DNA of 64,000 nucleotides. It comes from Rattus norvegicus. Lineage: Eukaryota > Chordata > Mammalia > Rodentia > Muridae. The stretch lies in assembly GCF_036323735.1 (NCBI RefSeq), contig NC_086020.1:89042210-89106209 (forward strand). Reading direction: 5' to 3'. Below the pieces are notes generated by a model. The model was given only the letters and a program-made list of their open reading frames with translations, was not told where the DNA came from and made no database searches. Positions 49,671 through 57,700 of this stretch are shown here, one piece after another; position 1 is the first letter of the stretch; the number at the start of each line of letters is the position of its first letter. The position numbers were made by a program, and so were the translations under genes.

Positions 49671-49799
49671 TGTGCTTAAAAAAAAAAGAAATAAATAGTC
49701 TGTAGTACCAGGCAGAATGAATATAGGCATATATTATAGAAGTTATTAATAAATAAAAGTTTGATGCTCCAGGTAGAGAGCTTAACAGATAGATGGTAA

Positions 49800-50542
49800 C
49801 ATTTTTGGTTTACAGAATTCTTAGATTCTCTCTAATGTGGGCTCCATGGGAACTTTCGGTTAAAATCCTGGTTTGACAAGTTGCCTGCCTCTTATTGACA
49901 GGTATTAATAGAAGTGTGATTTGAGACAGGCCACCAGTTGGGCAAACTTCAAACTCTGCCATCTCCATGTATAATGTCAAAACAGTTTTCAGAACTTCAA
50001 CTCCTTTTTCATCTTTGCTTACAGTAACAAACTTCTTTCTCCTGAGCTGGTTCCACTCCCTGTTAGCAGCTTTCCTCAGCAGATAGCCCATGGATCTGGC
50101 ATCTTAAACATCTTGGAGTCTCCAAGGCAGCTTATTTCAATGTCTTAGATCCACACATGATCCTCCAAAGGGCTGGATTCTCTAGCTCTACGCTCTGTAA
50201 CACTCAGGTTGTTCCATTCCACTGCCTCAGCTGTTCTTGGTGATCATCCCATGGTACTGGCATCTCAAATACACTGAGGTCTTTCATTGCAACTAGGCTT
50301 CACCAGTAACCTCTCACAGACTCTCCTCATGGTGCCAACCTTATCTCCTCTGCATGACCCCTTCAGTCCTGGGCCATCAATTGCAACTGAGGGTACACCT
50401 TCACAAATGGCTTTCCATGGCCTCTCACAGTGCCCAGTCTCAGCTACTCTTCATGGCCCCTTCATGCTTTCAAAACCAGTACCACCAGGGTGACTCTTAC
50501 ACATTACCAAGTACAGCTACAGCATGAGGTACAACCTTAACT
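49800..50542. mobile_element. Older rodent interspersed repeat, split by ERV-1 (left part)
   Basis: Internally repetitive text (tgccaaccttatctcctctgcatgacc; ggcctctcacagtgcc) looks like a known abundant rodent repeat, name not assigned. It is cut at 50542 by ERV-1 and continues at 56787-56905 (aactatctcaggaacacag). A minus frame at 50091-49810 is not recognised. Confidence 0.55.
50539..50542. repeat. ERV-1 target-site duplication, left (AACT)
   Basis: AACT immediately before the LTR, repeated at 56787-56790. A 4-bp duplication is typical of gammaretroviral integrase. Confidence 0.93.
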
Positions 50543-50740
50543 TGAAAGACCCCAGCTTAGCAGCAGTAACGCCATTTTGCAAGGCTGTACTTAAGATGAC
50601 TGGTTCAGGGAAAGGTTAGAACACTGAGTACACAGCGGCTGCCAAGCAAGATATGTTTGGTTGAAGGCCTGGCAACAGGACGACTTCGGTTGAGCACCTG
50701 ACAATGAAAAAAAGCCCCAGGAGAGGTCCCACACCCTGGT

Positions 50741-50874
50741 GGGGGGCCGAGTCAGTCGTTATGTTCCAAGAAGGTAGCTAAGAAACTTGCCCCCGGGCTG
50801 AACCCTTGGGGGGCCGAATCAGCCGTTATGTTTCTGGAAGGTAGCTAGGAAACTTGCCCCCGGGCTAAACCCTT
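50741..50874 (+). promoter_or_regulatory. 67-bp tandem repeat in U3 (putative enhancer)
   Basis: Two imperfect 67-bp units, each from ggggggccga to aaaccctt or gaaccctt. They lie about 80 bp upstream of the TATA box, where gammaretroviral enhancers sit. The same pair occurs in the 3' LTR (56381-56514) and in ERV-2. Enhancer function is inferred from position. Confidence 0.75.
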
Positions 50875-50952
50875 GCCATATTAGAATCCACCAATTATAT
50901 CCCTGTAACCATGCATCTGCTTCTGTATGCTTGCTTCTGCTCCCCAAAATCC

Positions 50953-50959
50953 TATAAAA
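50953..50959 (+). promoter_or_regulatory. ERV-1 LTR TATA box
   Basis: TATAAAA about 88 bases upstream of the LTR AATAAA. Confidence 0.85.
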
Positions 50960-51040
50960 GCCCATCCTTGGTTCTGTGGGGCGCGCCAGTCCCCCGAGTG
51001 ACTGAAGCGCCCGCAGGTGTCTGTGCCTGTGTATCCCAAC

Positions 51041-51046
51041 AATAAA
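51041..51046 (+). terminator. ERV-1 LTR poly(A) signal (5' copy)
   Basis: AATAAA in the R region; the 3' LTR copy is at 56682-56687. Confidence 0.85.
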
Positions 51047-51147
51047 CCAAATCCTCTTGCTGATTGCATCCTGTGGTGTCTCGGTCTGGTCTTTGGAGTT
51101 GGAGGATCTCCATCCCGAGGGAAAGTTCTCCCTGAGAGCTTTTCATT

Positions 51148-51165
51148 TGGTGCGTTGGCCGGGAA
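51148..51165 (+). other. Primer-binding site for tRNA-Gly
   Basis: tggtgcgttggccgggaa lies two bases after the 5' LTR. It is, to my knowledge of tRNA 3' ends, an exact 18-base complement of the glycine CCC isoacceptor, and it differs at one base from the Gly-GCC version. Glycine PBSs are known in VL30-type rodent elements, whereas proline or glutamine is common in murine leukaemia viruses. Confidence 0.85.
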
Positions 51166-51264
51166 AGGAGATCCTCCACCCAGGGACCACCGACCACCCA
51201 CTGGGAGGTAAGCCGGCCGGCGTCTGTCTGTCTGTCTGATTTTGTCTCGTTCTGCCTTATTCTG

Positions 51265-51431
51265 TCTGTTCTGTGAGCGCTCAGCCAGGTCTGTTCTGTG
51301 AGCGCTCAGCCAGGTCTGTTCTGTGAGTGCTCAGCCAGGTTCTGTGAGCGCTCAGCCAGGTCTGTTCTGTGAGCGCTCAGCCAGGTTCTGTGAGCGCTCA
51401 GCCAGGTCTGTTCTGTGAGCGCTCAGCCAGG
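51265..51431 (+). repeat. Seven-unit tandem repeat with palindromic core in the ERV-1 leader
   Basis: Five 25-bp and two 21-bp units run head to tail. Each contains the 10-base perfect palindrome TGAGCGCTCA, except the third, which has TGAGTGCTCA. The array lies between the PBS and gag (ATG at 51742), where gammaretroviral RNAs hold dimerisation and packaging signals. Any such role is inference. The matching part of ERV-2 is outside the window. Confidence 0.93.
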
Positions 51432-51741
51432 TTGTTTGGAATTTGGGCGGGACGAAGAAGGAGCTGACGAGCTCGGACTTCTCGCCCCGCAGCCCTGGAA
51501 GACGTTCCAAGGGTGTTAAGGGCCCGACTTTTCGAGGCCCAATCTGGGAGAGGAGAAAGATCCGGACTAACGGCACCTCTGTCTGTATTTTTGGCTTTCA
51601 GAGGGCCCCGGACTTTTGCCACCTCTATCTGACTTTTTGCTTTCAGTTTGGTACCAAAGCCGTGCAGCACGCCTGTCTGTTGTTTGTTTGACTGTTGGTG
51701 TTGTTTGTTTTCTCTGTGTTCTAATCTTCCTTAGAACTAAC

Positions 51742-53228
51742 ATGGGACAGTCCCTAACAACGCCCCTAAGTCTCACTCTTGATCATTAGAAAGACGTCCA
51801 CGACCGGGCACACAACCAGTCCGTCGAGGTTAAAAAAAAAAAAAAAGGAAAATGGCAGACTCTCTGCACATCCGAGTGGCCCACTTTCGGAGCGGGATGG
51901 CCAGTGAATGACACATTTAATAAGATCATTATTTTACAGGTTAAAGATTGGGTCGTCCACGGACATCCTGACCAGGTTTCTTATATTATCACTTGAGAGA
52001 GTCTCGCCTTAACCCCCCCCCCCGGGCGGAACCCTTCGTGGACCCGAATTGGCCTCCCCTCAACCCCCAGCCTGTCCCCTCGGCCCCGCCCGGTCCGCCG
52101 GCCGCGTCTTCCTCTCTCTACCTTTGTGAAATCAGAGCCTTCTAAGAAACCTGTCCTCCCGGCAGACCCAAACTCCCCTCTCATAGATCTTCTCTCTGAC
52201 AGGCCCGGCTGAAACGGAGGAGGCAGAGCCGCCGGCCAGATCAGTTGCCGGGCCACAGTCTGATAAGGGTTTCTCCCCTGTCGCAGGGAGATTGCACAAT
52301 AAGCACAAGGTGGTGCCAGATACAACCTCCCAGGCTTTCCCACTTAGACAGGGAACCGGTGGCCAGACCCAATACTGGCCGTTTTCAGCAGCTGACATTT
52401 ACAATTGGAAACAACACAACCCTTCTTTCTCCAAAGATCCGGTGACACTCACCGACCTAATAGAATCTGTTTTACTTACCCACCAGCCTACTTGGGATGA
52501 CTGCCAACAGCTCTTACAGGCCCTCTTAACCTCAGAAAAAAAAAAAAAACAAAGAGTGTTCCTAGAGACCAGAAAGCATGTTCTGGGAGATGATGGGCGT
52601 CCCACCCAGCTGCCTGAAAAAATTGATGCTGCATTCCCACTTAAGAGACCAAACTGGGATTTTAATACAGCTGAAGGTAAGGGACACCTACGCCTTTATC
52701 GCCAGTTGCTTCTAGCGGGTCTCCGAGGGGCTATACGACGCCCTACTAATTTGGCTCAGGTAAAACAGGTATTACAGGAAGCAGGGGAAACTCCCTCCGC
52801 CTTTCTAGAGAGACTTAAGGAGGCCTACCGTATGTACACTCCCTATGACCCAGATGACCCAGGACAAATGACGAGTGTCTCTATGTCCTTCATCTGGCAG
52901 GCTGCTCCAGATATCAGGACTAAGTTACAGAGGTTAGAAAGTTTACAGGGCTATACATTACAGGATTTACTTAAAGAAGCTAAAAAGATTTTTAATAAGA
53001 GAGAGATAAAAAAAGAAACAAAGAATTGAGTCGAATCTTGGCCGCCATAGTTCAGGGCCAAAAAAGGAAGGGAGATAGGGGGGAGCTCGAAAGGGGCTGA
53101 AGCTGGATAAACATCAATGTGCCTATTACAAAGAGAAAGGGCACTGGGCCAGAGAGTGCCCCAAGAAGCCTGGTGGACCCCGAAAGCCTCGACCACGAAC
53201 CTCCCTCTTGGCTCTAGATAAAGATTAG
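51742..53228 (+). pseudogene. gag: ERV-1 gag (matrix, p12, capsid, nucleocapsid), multiply broken
   Basis: The ATG at 51742 is followed by M-G-Q-S, a myristoylation-type start. An in-frame TAG at 51787-51789 stops it at codon 16. Frameshifts then occur, with homopolymer expansions at 51832-51846 (A15), 52013-52023 (C11) and 52536-52549 (A14). The longest open part is the capsid (about 52295-53029), with a major-homology-type Q-E-A-G-E-T-P-S-A-F segment. The nucleocapsid zinc knuckle at 53118-53159 reads C-A-Y-Y...H...C, so the second zinc-binding Cys is replaced by Tyr. The normal gag end is the TAG at 53226-53228. Confidence 0.92.
53226..53228 (+). promoter_or_regulatory. Gag-pol amber stop (readthrough-type context)
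   Basis: TAG followed by AGAGGTCAG at the gag/protease boundary, close to the position and context used for translational readthrough in gammaretroviruses. It is non-functional here because both flanking frames are broken. Confidence 0.7.
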
Positions 53229-53620
53229 AGAGGTCAGGGCCAGGAGCCCCCCCTGAGCCCAGGGTAACGCTTGAAGTTGGGGGGGGCAGCCGGTTACTTT
53301 CCTGGTAGACACAGGAGCCCAGCATTCAGTCCTCACCCAAGCTTCAGGACAACTCAGCGACCGGACGGCCTGGGTACAAAGAGCTACTGGTGAGAAACAA
53401 TACCGATGGACTACGGACCGCCGGGTTCAGCTGGCTACCGGTAAGGTGACCCATTCCTTCTTACATGTTCCAGACTGCCCGTACCCTCTGCTGGGCCGTG
53501 ACCTGCTCACCAAACTAAAAGCACAAATTCATTTTGAGGAAAGAGGGGCCCGAATAACTGGCCCCCACGGGACTCCCCTTCAAGTTCTATGAATATAGAC
53601 TATATGAACTGGGACAGGAC
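53229..53620 (+). pseudogene. pro: ERV-1 protease (pro), frameshifted
   Basis: The aspartic-protease active-site triad D-T-G is visible at 53308-53316, followed by A-Q-H-S-V-L. The later L-L-G-R-D motif is near 53490. An expanded G run (53279-53286) puts the active site out of frame with the gag stop. Relative to ERV-2, 17 bp are missing after 53592, which shifts the frame at the protease/RT boundary. Confidence 0.88.
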
Positions 53621-53989
53621 AAGCCACAATCCCTAGAAATAGACACTTGGGTCACGAATTTTCCACTGGCTTGGGCAGAGACTGGTGGGTTGGGGTTGGC
53701 GCTCCAACAGCCCCCCTTAATTATACAGTTAAAGGCCACTACAACTCCAGTCTCCATAAAACAATACCCCCTGTCACATGAAGCTTATCAAGGTATAAGG
53801 CCTCACATTACGAGGCTTCTAGATCAAGGCATCCTAGTCCCCTGCCGGTCGCCTTGGAATACGCCTCTTCTGCCTGTTAAGAAACCCGGCACTGGAGATT
53901 ATAGGCCAGTACAAGACTTGAGAAAGGTCAACAAGAGGATAAAAGATATTCATCTGACTGTTCCAAACCCTTACAATTTGCTCAGTAAC
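53621..53989 (+). pseudogene. pol: ERV-1 reverse transcriptase, N-terminal fingers only
   Basis: An open frame encodes the start of RT: Y-P-L-S-H-E-A, L-L-D-Q-G-I-L-V-P, then the N-T-P-L-L-P-V-K-K and Y-R-P-V-Q-D-L-R substrate-binding motifs. It breaks at about 53985-53990, where sequence jumps to the RT connection region. The palm with the catalytic Y-x-D-D is absent. ERV-2 has the same jump. Confidence 0.92.
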
Positions 53990-54303
53990 TGTTCATCGAT
54001 GAGAAACAGGGGTATGCTAAAGGGGTCCTAACACAAAGGTTGGGACCCTGGAAACGCCCTGTGGCCTACCTGTCTAAGAAATTGGACCCTGTGGCCTCCG
54101 GCTGGCCACCGTGCCTAAAGATGGTGGCTGCTATTGCTGTCCTGATCAAGGACGCTGGAAAATTGACTTTGGGACAGCCACTCACCATCCTAGCACCCCA
54201 CGCAGTGGAGGCCTTGGTAAAGCAGCCCCCAGACCGCTGGCTCTCTAATTCTCACACCAAGCCTTGTTACTGGATGCAGAACGGGTTCAGTTTGGGCCCG
54301 TAG
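53990..54303 (+). pseudogene. pol: ERV-1 RT connection domain remnant
   Basis: After the deletion junction the RT C-terminal connection region follows (G-P-W-K-R-P-V-A-Y-L-S-K-K-L-D-P near 54040). A TAA at 54029-54031 ends the preceding frame; both copies share it. Confidence 0.88.
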
Positions 54304-54890
54304 TCGCCCTCAATCCTGCCACCTTGCTTCCTCTACCTGAGGAGGCAGAACAGCATGACTGCCTAAGTACATGGAACCAGGCCGGACCTATCGGACCAGC
54401 CTCTTCAGAATGCTGACCACACATGGTACACGGATGACAACAGCTTCTTGGCAGAGGGAGAGCGAAAGGCTGGAGCTGCGGTCACTACGGAGGACAAAGT
54501 GATTTGGGCGAAAGCCCTGCCTGTTAGTACCTCCGCACAACGGGCTGAACTCATCGCCTTGACTCAGGCGCTCAAGATGACAAAAGGTAAGAGGCTAAAT
54601 ATATATATACAGACAGCCGTTATGCCTTTGCCACGGCACACATCCACGGGGAGATCTACCGGAGGCGGGGGCTGCTCACATCTGAGGGTAAAGATATTAA
54701 AAATAAGGCTAAAATTCTGGCCCTCTTAGAAGCTCTATTCTTGCCCAAAAGACTGAGTATTATGTATTGTCCAGGACACCAGAAAGGGCACAACCCAGAG
54801 GCACGAGGAAACCGGCTGGCCGATGCCACGGCGAGAGAAGCGGCCATGAGCAAACAAATCTTGCCCTTAAATAGCCCAGACCAACCCACG
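54304..54890 (+). pseudogene. pol: ERV-1 RNase H domain, frameshifted
   Basis: Contains the Y-T-D start of RNase H near 54427 and A-Q-R-A-E-L-I-A-L-T near 54535. A (TA)n expansion near 54598-54609 shifts the frame, and the reading frame resumes around 54741 with C-P-G-H-Q-K-G-H. ERV-2 carries the same frameshift, so it predates both insertions. Confidence 0.88.
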
Positions 54891-55946
54891 CCCCCACCAG
54901 TGGGACAAACTAGTTGGGTTTATGCCCATGAGGACATAGAGCTCCTAGAAAAAAATGGGGGCCATCTACCACCCTCAACTAAAACAGTGGGTCTACAAAG
55001 GACTTTTGAATTGATCTCCTTTTTACATAAGAAGATAAAAACCTTACTAGATCGAGAAGAGATAAATCTGTGTTTTTTTTTGAATTGGGACAAAGCGATA
55101 CAAAAGGTGACTGAGAGTTACAAAGCGTGCGCTCAGGTTAACCCGGGAAGGACCAGGATTGGACAAGGAGTTCGTCCTAGGGGACACCGTCCCGACATCC
55201 ATTGGGAAATTGATTTTACTGAAATTAAACCAGGTATATATGGATACAAGTATCTCCTAGTGTTTGTAGACACCTTCTCAGGATGGGTCGAAGCCTTCCC
55301 CACAAAGCACGAGACTACAAAAATGGTCACCAAGAAGCTCCTCGAAGAAATCTTTCCCAGGTATGACATGCCTCAAGCGTTGGGGTCGGACAACGGGCCC
55401 GCTTTCGTCTCCCAAGTAAGTCAGTTGGTGGCCAAATTGCTGGGGATTGATTAGAAATTACATTGTGCCTATAGACCCCAGAGTTCAGGTCAGGTAGAAC
55501 GCATGAATAGAACAATTAAGGAGACTTTATCCAAACTTACGCTTGCAACTGGCTCAAAGGATTGGGTGGCCCTCCTTCCCCTAGTTCTATATCGGGCCCG
55601 GAATACCCCGGGCCCCCATGGTCTAACTCCTTTTGAAATAATGTATGGAGCACCACCCCCATTTGTCCATTTCTTTGATTCAAACATTGCTGATTTTGTT
55701 GACAGCCCTTCTCTGAGGGCCCATTTACAGGCCCTACAGATTGTGCAGAGAGACGTCTGGAGACCTTTGGCCGCTGCTTACCAGGACAAACTTGAGCATC
55801 CGGTGGTGCCACACCCGTTCCAGATTGGAGACACCGTGTGGGTGCACAGACACCAGACCAAGAATCTCGAGCCACGGTGGAAAGGACCCTACACCGTCCT
55901 CCTGACTACCCCGACCGCCCTAAAGGTAGACGGAGTCTCGGCTTAG
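54891..55946 (+). pseudogene. pol: ERV-1 integrase, two nonsense codons
   Basis: The N-terminal zinc region is degraded near 55020-55130. The catalytic core is readable, with W-E-I-D-F-T-E near 55203 and S-D-N-G-P-A-F near 55386. A TAG at 55452-55454 interrupts the core and is shared with ERV-2. The C-terminal half reopens at about 55455, with the Q-V-E-R-M-N-R-T glutamate region near 55490 and an SH3-like end W-K-G-P-Y-T-V. A second TAG lies at 55944-55946. Confidence 0.92.
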
Positions 55947-56014
55947 ATCCACGTACCACACGTCAAGGCAGTCCGGTCTGAGGAATTGACTAATCACAAC
56001 ACTACACCCCAGAC

Positions 56015-56134
56015 ATGGAGAGTTCAGCGCACTCCAAACCCCTTAAAATTAAAACTCCTACGTGGCTCCTCCTAGCCCTTTTGTGGCCTAGAGTCAGTGG
56101 GGGAATAAGCCCCCACCAGACAGAAATTTCTTGA
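56015..56134 (+). pseudogene. env: ERV-1 env remnant (signal-peptide end only)
   Basis: An ATG at 56015 opens 39 codons with a hydrophobic Leu-rich segment in the middle, like the signal peptide of a gammaretroviral Env that overlaps the end of pol. It ends at a TGA (56132-56134). No surface or transmembrane Env sequence follows: about 50 bases later the polypurine tract and 3' LTR begin. Confidence 0.75.
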
Positions 56135-56169
56135 CCAAGTCGAGTGAAAGATTTCACTCAAAGTTAACA

Positions 56170-56183
56170 AAAAAATGGGGGAA
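56170..56183 (+). other. ERV-1 polypurine tract
   Basis: aaaaaaatgggggaa-type tract directly before the 3' LTR; this is the plus-strand primer position. Confidence 0.9.
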
Positions 56184-56786
56184 TGAAAGACCCCAGCTTA
56201 GCAGCAGTAACGCCATTTTGCAAGGCTGTACTTAAGATGACTGGTTCAGGGAAAGGTTAGAATACTGAGTACACAGCGGCTGCCAAGCAAGATATGTTTG
56301 GTTGAAGGCCTGGCAACAGGACGACTTCGGTTGAGCACCTGACAATGAAAAAAAGCCCCAGGAGAGGTCCCACACCCTGGTGGGGGGCCGAGTCAGTCGT
56401 TATGTTCCAAGAAGGTAGCTAAGAAACTTGCCCCCGGGCTGAACCCTTGGGGGGCCGAGTCAGCCGTTATGTTTCTGGAAGGTAGCTAGGAAACTTGCCC
56501 CCGGGCTAAACCCTTGCCATATTAGAATCCACCAATTATATCCCTGTAACCATGCATCTGCTTCTGTATGCTTGCTTCTGCTCCCCAAAATCCTATAAAA
56601 GCCCATCCTTGGTTCTGTGGGGCGCGCCAGTCCCCCGAGTGACTGAAGCGCCCGCAGGTGTCTGTGCCTGTGTATCCCAACAATAAACCAAATCCTCTTG
56701 CTGATTGCATCCTGTGGTGTCTCGGTCTGGTCTTTGGAGTTGGAGGATCTCCATCCCGAGGGAAAGTTCTCCCTGAGAGCTTTTCA
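56184..56786 (+). repeat. ERV-1 3' LTR
   Basis: 603 bp, same as the 5' LTR but for two substitutions. AATAAA lies at 56682-56687 and TATAAAA near 56594-56600. Confidence 0.96.
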
Positions 56787-56790
56787 AACT
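56787..56790. repeat. ERV-1 target-site duplication, right (AACT)
   Basis: Matches 50539-50542. Confidence 0.93.
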
Positions 56791-56905
56791 ATCTCAGGAA
56801 CACAGATTCTTTGTGCTCTCAGAAAACACTTTCCAGAAGATTTCACCTCAGTGATGCTGATTTCTTTCTTAGCTCCAGCTAATCAGGATCAATTGTACCA
56901 GTAGC
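56787..56905. mobile_element. Older rodent interspersed repeat (right part)
   Basis: Continuation of the repeat at 49800-50542 that ERV-1 split. Confidence 0.5.
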
Positions 56906-57039
56906 CTCCTTCTCCTCTTGAATAAAAAGCCAGAGACACATGGCTGAAGCTGCTGAGTTCTGCTGCTTGCAGGAGTAGGAGAATGGTCCCCTCGTTCTAT
57001 TACATTATCACTTGCTTCCTCCTTTCTAATTCCTTCACT

Positions 57040-57255
57040 ACCTAAGCTTGGCTGTCCTGGATCTTTCTCTGTAGATTGACCTTTAATTTAGAGATCTGTA
57101 TTCCTGTCTCTTGGGATTAAAGGTGTGTACCAACACAGCTGGATTTAAATTTTTCTTCATGTAGAACTTGCTCTGTTCTAGGCTGGCCTTGAACTCAGGG
57201 ATCTGTTTGTCTTTGCCTCCTAGGATTAAAGGTTTGTACTACATTGTCTGGAGCT
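57040..57255 (-). mobile_element. B1-type SINE sequence, minus strand (possibly two arms)
   Basis: ggctggccttgaactcaggg and ttgcctcctaggattaaagg at 57180-57235 are the reverse complement of B1. A similar arm, tgtctcttgggattaaaggtgtgtaccaac, lies at 57104-57133. Confidence 0.78.
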
Positions 57256-57700
57256 AACTTAGCTGGGTGGGATCTTGTCCCAAGGAAAGTATGTCCTTAA
57301 TGTAATTTAATATCCTTGAACACAGGATTCAGCTCCATTTCACTTCCTGGTGTCCCTTTAGTACACGACCTATATATTTGTTTTGTTTTTTGGTTTTTTT
57401 TCCATTTTTCAACTTCCCCTTTTTCATTAAAATCTCTTCATAATAGTGAATTTTAGTAACTACACAACAGAAGTTACACCAGGCTGTTTTGAGAATTCCT
57501 TTTTCAAAGCAATTAATCTAAATCTCTTCACCTTGACCTCAGGCACACTCTTTGGACAATGGCAAAAAGCAGTCACATCCTTCACTCCCCCCCCCAAATA
57601 CCACAAAAAGTTTTTCTTCACTGAACCATTTTGGGCCAGGTCCAAACAGTTCAAATTACCTGAATGGCATAATGACAGGTATTTTTATGAATGTATTTAG
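57256..57700. other. Intron-side flank of Slc7a12-like copy 3; no gene recognised
   Basis: Short open frames only (for example 57446-57700); none is convincing. Confidence 0.45.

Larger units (their letters stand above)
50543..51145 (+). repeat. ERV-1 5' LTR
   Basis: Starts TGAAAG and ends TTTTCA (short inverted ends). U3 has a 67-bp tandem duplication (50741-50807 and 50808-50874), probably the enhancer repeat. TATAAAA lies at 50953-50959 and AATAAA at 51041-51046, giving a U3-R-U5 layout. It differs from the 3' LTR near 50631 (C against T) and near 50818 (A against G). Confidence 0.96.
50543..56786 (+). mobile_element. ERV-1: defective gammaretrovirus-like (class I) endogenous provirus
   Basis: A 6.24-kb provirus with two 603-bp LTRs, PBS, leader, broken gag, protease, reverse transcriptase missing its core, RNase H, integrase, a 39-codon env remnant and a polypurine tract. 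The domain order and the in-frame amber between gag and pol are those of murine-leukaemia-type gammaretroviruses. It cannot encode functional RT or Env. The two LTRs differ at two positions only, so insertion is recent. It interrupts an older rodent repeat. Confidence 0.95.

Noticed and set aside
50741..50874. CRISPR-like direct repeats in U3, and in the leader array at 51265-51431
   Set aside because: The repeats are contiguous without unique spacers and lie in a eukaryotic ERV.
50881..51211. Open frames across the ERV LTR and leader on both strands
   Set aside because: They are repeated wherever the LTR occurs, lie in non-coding U3-R-U5, and have no start context or domain.
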